64,000 nucleotides of DNA from Chitinophaga parva (GTDB lineage: Bacteria; Bacteroidota; Bacteroidia; Chitinophagales; Chitinophagaceae): positions 1,488,001 to 1,552,000 of the forward strand of contig NZ_QCYK01000002.1 of NCBI RefSeq assembly GCF_003071345.1, in the 5' to 3' direction. Of this stretch, positions 9,679 to 18,665 are shown one piece after another. Each line of letters starts with the position of its first letter. Positions within the stretch are counted from its first letter, which is position 1. The notes beneath the pieces are model-generated. The model did no database searches. It was not told the DNA's origin and saw nothing but the letters and a program-made list of their open reading frames with translations. The position numbers and the translations under genes are program-made.

Positions 9679-9697
9679 TATCTTAGTGACAAAGATA
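9679..9697 (-). promoter_or_regulatory. Palindrome overlapping the -7 box of the marR-rph operon
   Basis: TATCTT-N7-AAGATA is an inverted repeat 22 bp upstream of the marR start. On the minus strand its right arm forms TATCTTTG (9697-9690), a full match to TAnnTTTG, so a bound MarR dimer would cover the promoter. Related half-sites occur nearby: TATCTT at 9663-9668 and ATCTT-atc-AAGAT at 9734-9746. No good -33 TTG was seen. Confidence 0.5.
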
Positions 9698-9776
9698 AAT
9701 ACGGAAAAGTGGTTTGATTGGATTTTTTATTTGATCTTATCAAGATTGCAGGGTGAACAGGGGGAATGGGGATGGG

Positions 9777-10385
9777 TTACACAACAATGGTCCTGAAGGT
9801 GAGGTTTATCCGGGGAGTGGTTATTTTCCTGGTGGTGGGAAGACTGTGCAGCCAGCGGCTTTGGGTCTCGTTTTTCATGAGCAGCAGGCTGCCATGTTCC
9901 AGGAGGATGGCTACTTTTTCTTTTGTTTGCTTGTGTTTGAACAGGAAGTTTCTTTCGGCGCCCAAGCTTATGGAAGCAATGGCGCCATGTTGTTTTAAGT
10001 CGGGCTCATCATCGCTATGCCAGGAGGAGCCTTCTTCCCCGTTGTGGTAGAGGTTTAGCAGGCAGGTGTTGAAGGTCTCGCCGGTGGCTTGTTCCACCAG
10101 CGTTTTTAGTTCCAGCAGTGCGGCGGTCCAGGGGAGTGCTGTTTTGGTGGCGTTGGAATACGTGTACTGGTAAGGGTTACTGCCGTACCAGGCCACTTTT
10201 CTTTTGGTGACGATGATTTTTCCAAACATGCGCAGCTTATCCGGCTGCCAGTCAATGGTTTCCAGTAGTGTGTGGAATAAAGCGTGTGCCGGTGCGTGGG
10301 AGAGCACCCGGCCGTAGTAGTTTACGGTGCCGTCATAGGGGAGAAGGTTCTGATTTTTATCCGGTGTCTGATTGAATAGGTCCAT
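9777..10385 (-). CDS. AlkB-like 2-oxoglutarate/Fe(II) dioxygenase
   Basis: 202 residues, the length of compact AlkB homologues. The iron triad is visible as His123-x-Asp125 (WHSDDE) and His180 (WLHSLP), with the 2-oxoglutarate-binding RINLTFR (Arg192 and Arg198) near the C-terminus; LNLYHNGEEGSSWHSD is typical of the ALKBH2/3-like group. Such enzymes directly reverse alkylation of DNA or RNA bases. It stands between the rph operon and an S41 peptidase gene, all on the minus strand but cut off from the latter by a terminator. Confidence 0.9.
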   Translation of the reverse strand: MDLFNQTPDKNQNLLPYDGTVNYYGRVLSHAPAHALFHTLLETIDWQPDKLRMFGKIIVTKRKVAWYGSNPYQYTYSNATKTALPWTAALLELKTLVEQATGETFNTCLLNLYHNGEEGSSWHSDDEPDLKQHGAIASISLGAERNFLFKHKQTKEKVAILLEHGSLLLMKNETQSRWLHSLPTTRKITTPRINLTFRTIVV

Positions 10386-10400
10386 GTATCAAATCTATAT

Positions 10401-10437
10401 AAAAAAGAAGTGCCCCCAACACCGGTTGGAGGCACTT
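10401..10437 (-). terminator. Rho-independent terminator after the S41 peptidase gene
   Basis: Read on the minus strand, AAGTGCCTCCAAC pairs with GTTGGGGGCACTT (one mismatch) around a short loop and is followed by CTTTTTT. It lies between the S41 stop codon and the AlkB-like start. Confidence 0.85.
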
Positions 10438-10461
10438 TGTAAACGACAGGTGACCACACTT

Positions 10462-11943
10462 TTATTTATTGCTGTTGATAAGCTCCATGGTGAAGCTCAT
10501 CTCCGGGTCTTTGCCGGCCTGGAGATAGGCGGTGAACTTATTCATGGGCACTTCCAGGTCCGGCATGGCGCCATGGCCCTTGTCTTCCGCGGCATTAAAG
10601 AAATACAGCTCAGACATTGGTACGGATAACACGCTCTTGGTGGCAGGCAGCAGGTATCTCATAAACCATGCTGCGGTGGTAACCACCTCCCCGCTGCCGG
10701 TTTCGTGGCCAATGACCACGCCCCGCTTGTGTTGCTGCACCAGCGATGCAAAGTAGGTGGCCGCAGACACGGTGCCGCCGCCTGCAAGCACGTATATTTT
10801 CCCGTGAAAGGCATCTTTATCCGGTGGAAAATTTTCCAGCAAACCATCGCGCAAGCGGGCATTTCCCACGTACAAGCCGTTGCTGTCCTTATCAAAACGC
10901 TGGTAAAGGAAGTTCTTCTGGGTTTGCAGGTCATCATCAGACAGGCGCCTGCCGTTATCCGCCACTGCATATTCCGGGAAGGCAATGTCAATGGTGCGGG
11001 TGCGGTAGTTGTAGATATTGCGGAAAGGGCCCTCCGTCATGAAAGAATACAACAGTGCGGAAATAGCAGGGTTGCCACCACCATTACTGCGTATATCAAT
11101 GATCACCTGTTTGTATTTCCGCCGGTTCACCTCCCGGAAAAATTCGCTGAACTGCTTGTAGGCGTCAGACTCATTGATGTTAAAGGTGTTTACCGTAAGC
11201 GTGCCCGTTTTCGTAGGGTCGTCATAGTTATCATAGATGGCGTAGGTGTGCTGCAGCAGGTTAATGGGCAATACTGCCATCCTGCCATCATGGAAAGCCT
11301 GTGTGGTACTGGCAGCAGGCAGGATTACCTTTTTGGTGTCCGTGGTGCCGGGGACAATATAGGTTACCGGGAAGGATGGCTGGTGGGGAGAAAGGAGGCT
11401 ATACATCAGCTGGAAATTTGGGTACAGCCGGTCCATGCCGCTGGTGATGTAGCCATCACTGTATGCAGGGGCCGACAAATCCTGCAGGATGTCTTTTACC
11501 GCCAGGTTGTTGATGCTGGTGATTTCCGCACCAAAAGGAATGGCGCCGCCTTTCATATTCATAAAGATCTTCCCGCGCTCTATCACTACCGGATAAGGAA
11601 ACAGGTTGATCATACCGTACAGTTCCTTCACATTTTCATTGCTGATCGTGAGGCTGGTATGCACGTCTTTCAGCAGGTACACCGGGGAGTATTGCAGGCA
11701 GGACACCACATCGGGTGCATTGCGCATCAGCACTGTCAGGGAATCCACCTTGCGCTGGAAACTTACAGAATCAATGAACTTATAGGGATTGGGATGTTGC
11801 TGTTGCAGGATGGTTGCCGCCAGGCGGAAGTCTGCAATGAAATCCTCTTTGGTCAGGTTTACCAGTTTTTTTTCCTGGGCCTGCGCCTGCATGCTGTAAA
11901 AGCACAGCAGCGCAGCCATCCCGGAAAATATCAATCGCTTCAT
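10462..11943 (-). CDS. Secreted S41 family (C-terminal processing-like) peptidase
   Basis: 493 residues with a signal peptide (MKRLIFSGMAALLCFYSMQAQA). The S41 fold is shown by VIIDIRSNGGGNP and, further on, YVLAGGGTVSAATYFA, where the Ser of TVSAA is the likely nucleophile, followed by GVVIGHETGSGE. No PDZ domain is apparent, so it is nearer to the interphotoreceptor-retinoid-binding-like S41 subgroup of Bacteroidota than to classic CtpA. It should act in the periplasm or outside the cell; the substrate is unknown. It is monocistronic, ending at the terminator. Confidence 0.85.
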   Translation of the reverse strand: MKRLIFSGMAALLCFYSMQAQAQEKKLVNLTKEDFIADFRLAATILQQQHPNPYKFIDSVSFQRKVDSLTVLMRNAPDVVSCLQYSPVYLLKDVHTSLTISNENVKELYGMINLFPYPVVIERGKIFMNMKGGAIPFGAEITSINNLAVKDILQDLSAPAYSDGYITSGMDRLYPNFQLMYSLLSPHQPSFPVTYIVPGTTDTKKVILPAASTTQAFHDGRMAVLPINLLQHTYAIYDNYDDPTKTGTLTVNTFNINESDAYKQFSEFFREVNRRKYKQVIIDIRSNGGGNPAISALLYSFMTEGPFRNIYNYRTRTIDIAFPEYAVADNGRRLSDDDLQTQKNFLYQRFDKDSNGLYVGNARLRDGLLENFPPDKDAFHGKIYVLAGGGTVSAATYFASLVQQHKRGVVIGHETGSGEVVTTAAWFMRYLLPATKSVLSVPMSELYFFNAAEDKGHGAMPDLEVPMNKFTAYLQAGKDPEMSFTMELINSNK

Positions 11944-11971
11944 ATGGTTGGTTTTTGAATGTTAAGAAACG

Positions 11972-13288
11972 TCAGGACCCGATGAGTTCCAGGATGCCTT
12001 CATTGCGGATGATCATCATACCCTGCCGGTCTTCCGTAATGCCTTCCTGCAGGCGGTAGGTGTAGCGTGGGCGCGATCCTTCCATGACGGTGGGCAGGTA
12101 GGCAAACTGGATATTGCGGTTGCTGCGCAGGGCTTCGCCTACTTCAATGATATGGGTGGATACAATGAACAGGCAGTCCTGGTATTCCGCAAAAGCCGCC
12201 GTTACAGCCAGTGTGCCATCGTAGGCATCCTTCACGTTCGTGCCCTTGAATAGTTCGTCAAACATGAGCAGCAGGCGTTTGCCGCTGGCGGCAGCGGTGG
12301 CGGCTTCTTTTACGCGCACCACCTCTGCATAGAAATGGCTGTAGCCCAGTTGTATATTATCTGCCACGTTGATGGAGGAACAAATGCCTTCCCGCACGGA
12401 AAACACCATCGCTTCCGCTGCCACGGGAAAACCCATATGGGCCAGGTACATGCAGATGCCTACGGACTTCATCAGCGTGGATTTACCTGCCATATTAGCC
12501 CCGGTCAGGAATAATACGTTACTGCCTTCCTCCATGCGCAGATCATTGCCCACAGCGCTTTGCAGGCAGGGGTGGCGCAGTCCTTTCACGGAGAAGGTGT
12601 TCTTCCCTTTGGGCAGCGCCGTGGCATAATGGAAGTTCCTGGTCCTTGCCACCTCACTCACGGCGATGTACATATCCAGCTCGTAAATAAAGTCCAGCAC
12701 CTGTTCCATGGCTGCATGCAGGCGCCCTTTCAACAGGTGGTCATAGGCAGCCAGCGTACTTACCGGTAATGATTTGTAGATGTCTACATTCATTAGTTTG
12801 TCTACCTCCCTGTCTGCCAGGATAGCCCGGATGGCGGCCACTTTCAGCGCATACTGTTCCGTAACAGGCGGCATTACCTGCAGGAGCACGTAGCAGTTTT
12901 TCAGTGTTACAATGGTAGCCTGCAGTCCCTGCACCTGCTTACGGTATCTTTCATCGCGGGTCAGGGAGGAAAGCCCTTTTTTAACCAGCGTATCCAGCAT
13001 GGCAATGGCTGCATTGCCGGCGGCGCGGGTGTCCAGGTATTCCCGCATCAGCGTTAATTGCGATACATCAAAGGGGAAGGCAAGGTTTGCTTTTTGAAAG
13101 GCCTGGAACGTGGCGGCTCTTTCATTGATGGTTTCCGCATCTTCCAGTGGATGGCGGAAAATGCTGTCCAGCACCTGCTGCCCGCCGGCTGTTTTCACCT
13201 GGTTGAACAGGTGGTATACAGAGCCTGCGCGGTACTTACCCATGAGGTTCAGTTCCTCCGCGGTTTGTTTGTCTATATTAAAACTCAT
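11972..13288 (-). CDS. MutS-like ATPase, short form (second of a tandem pair)
   Basis: 438 residues from ATG 13288 (MSFNIDKQ...); the longer frame would overlap the upstream gene. The C-terminal half is a MutS domain V ATPase: Walker A GANMAGKST near residue 265, Walker B LLLMFDELF, and the MutS loop STHIIEVGEAL. The N-terminal half is helical, like the MutS core/lever, but the mismatch-binding domain I with its F-x-E is absent, so classic mismatch repair is unlikely. It starts 10 bp after its paralogue and is co-transcribed. Function unknown; a role in branched DNA or recombination is only by analogy with other short MutS homologues. Confidence 0.8.
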   Translation of the reverse strand: MSFNIDKQTAEELNLMGKYRAGSVYHLFNQVKTAGGQQVLDSIFRHPLEDAETINERAATFQAFQKANLAFPFDVSQLTLMREYLDTRAAGNAAIAMLDTLVKKGLSSLTRDERYRKQVQGLQATIVTLKNCYVLLQVMPPVTEQYALKVAAIRAILADREVDKLMNVDIYKSLPVSTLAAYDHLLKGRLHAAMEQVLDFIYELDMYIAVSEVARTRNFHYATALPKGKNTFSVKGLRHPCLQSAVGNDLRMEEGSNVLFLTGANMAGKSTLMKSVGICMYLAHMGFPVAAEAMVFSVREGICSSINVADNIQLGYSHFYAEVVRVKEAATAAASGKRLLLMFDELFKGTNVKDAYDGTLAVTAAFAEYQDCLFIVSTHIIEVGEALRSNRNIQFAYLPTVMEGSRPRYTYRLQEGITEDRQGMMIIRNEGILELIGS

Positions 13289-13298
13289 AACAGTGCTT

Positions 13299-14606
13299 TT
13301 ATTGCTCCACGGCACGTTTGCGGCCATGCTGCAGGATGTCGAGGATGCCTTCATTGCGGATGATGATCATACCATGGCGGTCGTCAGTAATGCCACGTTC
13401 CAGGGTGTAGGTGTATTCCGGCGTATGCCCCTTCATGCGGGTGGGCAGGTAGCGGAACCCGATGCCGTCCTCCCTTTCCAGGTCATCACCCGCTTCCACG
13501 ATATGGGAAGAGATCACGAAGAGGCTATCCAGCTTCCTGGCAAATGCCCTGGTAATGGCCACGGTGGCTTCGTGCGCGTCTTTTACATTAGTGCCGCGGA
13601 ACAGTTCATCGAAGATCACCAGCAGGGATTTCCCGGCATGGAGCGCCGCCGCTATTTTTTTGACACGCAGTACTTCTGCATAGAAATGGCTGGCGCCCAT
13701 GCCCAGGTTGTCCGGCAGGTTGATGGTGGTATAAATACCGTCCAGCACTACAAATTCCATCCGCCTTGCAGCCACCGGGAATCCCATATGTGCCAGGTAT
13801 ACGGCCGTGCTGAGCGCGCGCAGGAAAGTAGACTTGCCGGCCATGTTGGCGCCCGTAAGGAAGATCACGTGCTCCTGCGCGTTGAGGCGTACATCGTTAC
13901 CCACGGCGGATTGCAGGCCGGGATGGTATACGCCTTCCAGCAGTAACAGGTCTCCGCCTTTCTCTACAGCTTTGGGAAATACAAACTGCCTGGCCGTGGC
14001 CACACCTGCTACGGAAATGTATACATCAAGGTAATAGACATGTTGCAGCAGCTTTTCAATGTTGCCACGTTCGCGGGTGCGGAACAGCAGGTCATAAGCG
14101 GTTACAGCGGCGTAGGATAGCTTGGCATTGCTTTTTTCCTGGTGCACCGGGTCAAAAGAAGGGTGCGTTACGATAGCGGCTATCTCCTGCCGCTCCCGGT
14201 CATAGGCCGCAATGCGCTGCACCGCATCTGTACTAATGAACGAGTATACCTGCTGTATCAGCCCTATTACCGCTGCCACGCCATTGTTGATGTCTTTTTC
14301 ACTGAGGGCTGCATTGCGGGTGGCATTTTTCGTTTGCGCGTTTGCGTTAGCGAGGTATTTCTCTGCCATGTCAAACAGGGAAGCGCTGAAGGGGAACTGC
14401 ACGCTGTGTTGTGCAAAATGTGCTATGAGGCTGCTCCGCCTGTTTATTTCGTCCCGGTTGCACAAAGGATGGCGGAACATCTCTGCCAGTATGCCTTCGC
14501 CGCCCCTGGTGCGGGTTTGGTTATAAAGATCGTAGATGCCTTTGCTGTCGCGCTTCCCAAAGATCCGCAGGTCTTCTATTGTCTGGTCATCTGTGTGCAA
14601 GATCAT
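13299..14606 (-). CDS. MutS-like ATPase, short form (first of a tandem pair)
   Basis: 435 residues, clearly a paralogue of the next gene: both begin with a TxEDL/AEELNLMGK-like segment, share YHPGLQSAVGND or its equivalent, and have Walker A GANMAGKST (near residue 258), Walker B LLVIFDELFRGTNVKDA and the closing IIIRNEGIL. Like its partner it lacks the mismatch-recognition and connector domains of full MutS (about 850 residues). Retention of intact Walker motifs in both copies suggests a working heterodimer, but this is inference. It is 15 bp downstream of the GldF-GldG fusion gene, so it may share that transcript. Confidence 0.8.
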   Translation of the reverse strand: MILHTDDQTIEDLRIFGKRDSKGIYDLYNQTRTRGGEGILAEMFRHPLCNRDEINRRSSLIAHFAQHSVQFPFSASLFDMAEKYLANANAQTKNATRNAALSEKDINNGVAAVIGLIQQVYSFISTDAVQRIAAYDRERQEIAAIVTHPSFDPVHQEKSNAKLSYAAVTAYDLLFRTRERGNIEKLLQHVYYLDVYISVAGVATARQFVFPKAVEKGGDLLLLEGVYHPGLQSAVGNDVRLNAQEHVIFLTGANMAGKSTFLRALSTAVYLAHMGFPVAARRMEFVVLDGIYTTINLPDNLGMGASHFYAEVLRVKKIAAALHAGKSLLVIFDELFRGTNVKDAHEATVAITRAFARKLDSLFVISSHIVEAGDDLEREDGIGFRYLPTRMKGHTPEYTYTLERGITDDRHGMIIIRNEGILDILQHGRKRAVEQ

Positions 14607-14621
14607 GTGTTCCTGTTTTAA

Positions 14622-16952
14622 TTATTTTCTTTTTCTCCGGATGAGCAGTACGGTGCCCAGCAGCAATACACAGCCCGGGAGTACCCACACGTACACGATC
14701 CTGAGGATACCTGCGCCGGTAGAACCGATGTTCAGTACCAGGTCCCGTGCTTTAGGCTTAGGAATGTAGATGGGGAATTTTCCATAGTCCATCCAGGAGT
14801 AGAATGTGCGGCTCATAAATCCTCCACCCTGGCGCAGGTTACTGAGATAGTCTGCATCGGCGGTAACGACGATGCGCTGTTCTTTTCCCTGTATGTTGCG
14901 GCTCAGCCCAATGGCGGTGGTGTAGCGCGGCATTTTGGTATCACCTTCAGCCGGCGTAAATACCGGTGGCACGGAGTCTGTTACCAGTACGCCGGCCTTC
15001 AGCCACACCTTGTTGGTAGCGGTCTGCAACAATGGTTTTACAGTGTAAGGGCCGTCATTGCGCCATTCCAGCCCGGTAACGCCCGGCATGAGCAGGGGCA
15101 GGCTGTCGCTTCCTTCCCGGAATTGTTCCTTTAGCAGGTCCAGTATCGGTTCCTTGGAGAGGTCAGTGGCCTCGCGGGTAATGAAGGGTTTCACCATCTG
15201 CGGCATCTCATCTTTGGACAGCTCTATGAGGGTGCCATCCATCATGCGTACGCCCAGTTGCGCCAGCAATGGGTTTAGTATCTGCTGTTTGCCAGGCTCA
15301 CCGAGAATGAACATGTTGCCGCCGTTATCGATGTAGCGTTGCAGTTTTTCCATAGTGGCAGGGCTCAGCGCTGTTTTAGGATCGGCCAGTACCAGGGTGG
15401 TGGTGCCGGCGGGGATGTCCTGTGTTTCCACGGCCAGCGTGTCAGCGTCAAACCCAATGTTGATCAGGGAATAGCGGTTGTCTTTGGAGAGGGAATGCAT
15501 GTTGTATTCCCTTTCGCCTTTTTTATAAATATCCCTTTCTAGGTTACCGGTCAGGAATACTTCTTTGGGCATGGCCGGCTGCAGCAAGCGGTTAAAGGCT
15601 GCTGCCACCTGCTGCTCTTCCGGCCAGAAAATGGCGTCTTCAAAGGTGCGCAGGAAAGTGGTCTTGCCCTTGTATTTCAGCTGCATCACCAGGCGGTAGT
15701 TCTCCGGTGCCAGGTCTATCAGCTTACGCACTTCCGGTCCCGGCTTGAACAGGGTAGGGCGGATGTCATAGCCTTCGCACATTTTTTTTGCAATCTCCTG
15801 CTGGCTCTTACCACCCCAGGTGATGTACAAGGTGCTGTCATGATCGGGCACGTCGTAGTAGTAAACGTATTTGAAGTCGATGTCCGGTTTAAAGCGCAGG
15901 TAAGGTTCCCACAGGTTCCACAGGTAATCATTGCGGTTTTCCGGCAGCCCACGCGCTACGCCGCTGCCAAAGAGATTGCAATACAGCGTGATCTCCAGCG
16001 GTGCGCCCTTCATTTCTTTGATCACCGCCTGCGTGTTTTCATTGAGGGTGTTGCTGTTGGTAGCAGTGGTATCCCAATAGCCTATCCATCCGGGCAGGGA
16101 GCTGAAATACCCCAAAAACAGTACTGATACGGACACTACCACGTACCGCGTGGCTTTCAGGTACCAGGGCTTTGACTCCCGGCCACCTTTCAGTTTTATG
16201 AGGGTAAAGCTTACAAACAGGTATACGATGAGGATAAAGTAGATCACGTCTTTGGTGGTGATCAGCCCTTTCAGCATTTTAGTGGTGCGGCCGGAGAGCG
16301 AGAGGAAGTAAGTAAGGTCCCGGATAAGATCATATTTCTGCCACAGGCCACCAATGCGGCTCAGTATAAAAATGACAATAAAGCTGCCAATGGCGGACAC
16401 GATCTGGTAGCTGGAAAGGCTGGACATGAACAGGCCAATGGCGGTATAAGCACATACCAGCAGATAAAATCCCAGCACCGCGGAAAGTAATAATCCATAA
16501 TCCGCATGTTGTATATTGATCAGCCCCGTTACGATGAATACACCCACAATACCCACCAGCAGCAGGTTGTAGAGCATGATGGCCAGGTATTTGCCCAGTA
16601 CGATCTCCCGCACCTTTACGGGTGATGAATACAGCAGTTTGATGGTGCCACTGTTGATCTCGCGGCTGATGAGCCCCATGGTGAGCAGGGGCACAAACAG
16701 GTAAAGGTTCTGCAGCACATTTGTGAAAATGCCGTCCTGTGGCAGGAAAATGGAGGCGGTCATGGGTATACCCAGGGTTTTAAACCCCGGTGTGTTCTCC
16801 CGCAGCACCTCCTGCCATTTGGCTACGGGGTACAGTGCAGAGGTGTAATACACCCCGCATTGCACCATAAAAGCAATTGTTAAAAACCAGGCTACCGGGG
16901 AAAAGAACAGGTTGCGCAGTTCCGTTCCCGCGATCTTGAATATCATCTTCAT
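14622..16952 (-). CDS. GldF-GldG fusion: ABC-2 permease plus GldG auxiliary domain
   Basis: 776 residues. The N-terminal 240 residues hold about six membrane helices and LISREINSGTIKLLYSSPVKVREIVLGKY, the ABC-2 permease signature seen in GldF. A seventh helix near residue 270 leads into a large periplasmic GldG-like region (ABC-type uncharacterised transport system domain) that ends with a single membrane helix and a basic RRKRK tail. In Flavobacterium GldA, GldF and GldG are separate and tied to gliding motility; the fused form is common in Chitinophagaceae-like genomes. The ATPase gene is directly upstream, 9 bp away. Confidence 0.85.
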   Translation of the reverse strand: MKMIFKIAGTELRNLFFSPVAWFLTIAFMVQCGVYYTSALYPVAKWQEVLRENTPGFKTLGIPMTASIFLPQDGIFTNVLQNLYLFVPLLTMGLISREINSGTIKLLYSSPVKVREIVLGKYLAIMLYNLLLVGIVGVFIVTGLINIQHADYGLLLSAVLGFYLLVCAYTAIGLFMSSLSSYQIVSAIGSFIVIFILSRIGGLWQKYDLIRDLTYFLSLSGRTTKMLKGLITTKDVIYFILIVYLFVSFTLIKLKGGRESKPWYLKATRYVVVSVSVLFLGYFSSLPGWIGYWDTTATNSNTLNENTQAVIKEMKGAPLEITLYCNLFGSGVARGLPENRNDYLWNLWEPYLRFKPDIDFKYVYYYDVPDHDSTLYITWGGKSQQEIAKKMCEGYDIRPTLFKPGPEVRKLIDLAPENYRLVMQLKYKGKTTFLRTFEDAIFWPEEQQVAAAFNRLLQPAMPKEVFLTGNLERDIYKKGEREYNMHSLSKDNRYSLINIGFDADTLAVETQDIPAGTTTLVLADPKTALSPATMEKLQRYIDNGGNMFILGEPGKQQILNPLLAQLGVRMMDGTLIELSKDEMPQMVKPFITREATDLSKEPILDLLKEQFREGSDSLPLLMPGVTGLEWRNDGPYTVKPLLQTATNKVWLKAGVLVTDSVPPVFTPAEGDTKMPRYTTAIGLSRNIQGKEQRIVVTADADYLSNLRQGGGFMSRTFYSWMDYGKFPIYIPKPKARDLVLNIGSTGAGILRIVYVWVLPGCVLLLGTVLLIRRKRK

Positions 16953-16961
16953 GTAGGAATA

Positions 16962-17888
16962 TTATTGGAGGGATTGAGTAGATAGTTGCTTGAAAATGTC
17001 GTCCAGCAGGCCTTTGTCAAGGTTGATCTCCCGCAGCCTCCAGCCTTGTTGCACACTGGCGGTCACGATCCTTTCCGTAATGTCAGGGTCCCCGTCAAAG
17101 TAAATGCGCACCTGGCGGTCGCTCAGGAACTCCGCCCTGGTGGCGCCGGGGATCTGCATCAGCGCAGCTACAGAAGGCGGGTTTTCCATGGAAACCAGCA
17201 CGCTGTGCGGCTGCACGTAGTTGTTAAAGGCGTCCATGGTATCTGAAAAAATAACCCTGCCGCCTTCTATCATGATCACTTCCCTGCATAAGAGATGCAC
17301 TTCACTCAGGATATGTGACGACAGCAACACGGTGTGGTCCTGGCCTATTTCCCGTATCAGTTTACGGGCCTCGATCAGCTGGTTGGGATCCAGGCCGTTG
17401 GTGGGCTCATCCATCACCACCAGTCTTGGCTTGTGGATGATGGCCTGTGCAATGCCCACACGCTGGCGGTAACCACCGGAAAGGTTGCCGATGAGGCGCC
17501 CGCTGAAATGCCCGATGCCACAACGTTCCTTGGCTTCTTCCACGGCCTTTTTAATGGTACCTTTTTCCATCCTGCGCAGCTGTGCGCAAAAGGTCAGGTA
17601 TTCATCCACGGTAAGATCCTGGTATACCGGTGGGTATTGCGGCAGGAAGCCGATCTCTTTTTTAGCTGTTTCCGGTGCGGTTCTCATATCAATGCCATTG
17701 ATATACACCTGGCCTTCCGTCTGGTTCAGCACCCCACAGAGGATGTTCATGGTGGTGGACTTGCCTGCCCCGTTAGAGCCGAGCAATCCTACTACGCCGG
17801 TTTCCGTAATTTCCAGGTTAATGTCCCGTATAGCCCATGCACTGCTATACCGGTGTGATAGCCCCTCAAGTTTCAGTATTGCATTCAT
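16962..17888 (-). CDS. gldA: ABC transporter ATPase, GldA-like
   Basis: 308 residues with Walker A GSNGAGKST (near residue 38), Q-loop FLPQYPP, signature LSGGYRQRVG, Walker B LVVMDEP and the switch His in LSSHIL; a C-terminal extension of about 80 residues is usual for GldA-type ATPases. It should power the membrane complex formed by the fused GldF-GldG protein encoded just downstream. The symbol rests on the neighbourhood and on the family; a general ABC-2 exporter role is the alternative. Confidence 0.85.
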   Translation of the reverse strand: MNAILKLEGLSHRYSSAWAIRDINLEITETGVVGLLGSNGAGKSTTMNILCGVLNQTEGQVYINGIDMRTAPETAKKEIGFLPQYPPVYQDLTVDEYLTFCAQLRRMEKGTIKKAVEEAKERCGIGHFSGRLIGNLSGGYRQRVGIAQAIIHKPRLVVMDEPTNGLDPNQLIEARKLIREIGQDHTVLLSSHILSEVHLLCREVIMIEGGRVIFSDTMDAFNNYVQPHSVLVSMENPPSVAALMQIPGATRAEFLSDRQVRIYFDGDPDITERIVTASVQQGWRLREINLDKGLLDDIFKQLSTQSLQ

Positions 17889-17908
17889 TGCGGTAATTGA
17901 TGTTCTGT

Positions 17909-18664
17909 TTAATATTTTACAACCAGCACCTTTTGTTGCTGCAGGCCGGTGCCACCTGGTATGCCTGTCAGCGCCAGCGCCCGGTTCTGGTACAGCCAGG
18001 GATGCGGTAACGGGGACGGTGCGGGGTTGTGAATGCCGGTTGCCGTATACGTCAGGATCAGCGCATCCGAGGCTGCGTCCCGGAACTCAAACACATAATC
18101 ATCATCGGAGGTATGTACAGGATAGGTAATAAAGCCTGTGAATGACCTGTAAGGCACGCTGGCAGCTTCCGGTGTGGTTTTCCCTTTCAGCACCACCTTC
18201 ACCGGGTTGCTGCCCGGTGAAAGGTTAATGAACCGGATGCTCGTAGTACTATCGCCCAAGGGATGGTAGGGCAGGTGCTCTTCGGTGAACACCGTATCCG
18301 GGTGTGCCACAGTACCGGTGAGGTACAGCGAGTGGATGGAGCCCGCTGATAGCTGCAGGTCCAGCTTCAGCAATGGTACATCCTTCGCCGTGGTATCCGG
18401 GTAGTTGTAGATCCAGAGCGGTTGCTCACCGCTGAAACAACTGTAGTGGCGGGCCACCAGGTTGGAATCCCCGTATTGCAGGAAGAGCGTGCGGTAATAG
18501 TCGTACGGCACGGCGCCCCTGAAATTGGTGGCCACGTACTGGCTGCCCACAATAGCATTCATGATATTGAGCGCAGCAGCGTCCGTGGGCGGTGTGGTCT
18601 CTTTGCCGCATGCCGCCAGTACGGTTACTAACAGGCATGCATATACGCGATATAATTGCTTCAT
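17909..18664 (-). CDS. Lipoprotein, DUF4397-like
   Basis: 251 residues with signal peptide and lipobox VLAACGKE. The motif ALNIMNAI near the start and SIRFINLSPGSNPVKVVL in the middle are of the type found in DUF4397 beta-sandwich lipoproteins. It starts one base after the SusD stop codon, so it is the last gene of the sigma/FecR-controlled uptake locus and probably a surface accessory protein of that SusCD pair. The family call is moderately sure and the function unknown. Confidence 0.7.
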   Translation of the reverse strand: MKQLYRVYACLLVTVLAACGKETTPPTDAAALNIMNAIVGSQYVATNFRGAVPYDYYRTLFLQYGDSNLVARHYSCFSGEQPLWIYNYPDTTAKDVPLLKLDLQLSAGSIHSLYLTGTVAHPDTVFTEEHLPYHPLGDSTTSIRFINLSPGSNPVKVVLKGKTTPEAASVPYRSFTGFITYPVHTSDDDYVFEFRDAASDALILTYTATGIHNPAPSPLPHPWLYQNRALALTGIPGGTGLQQQKVLVVKY

Positions 18665-18665
18665 C

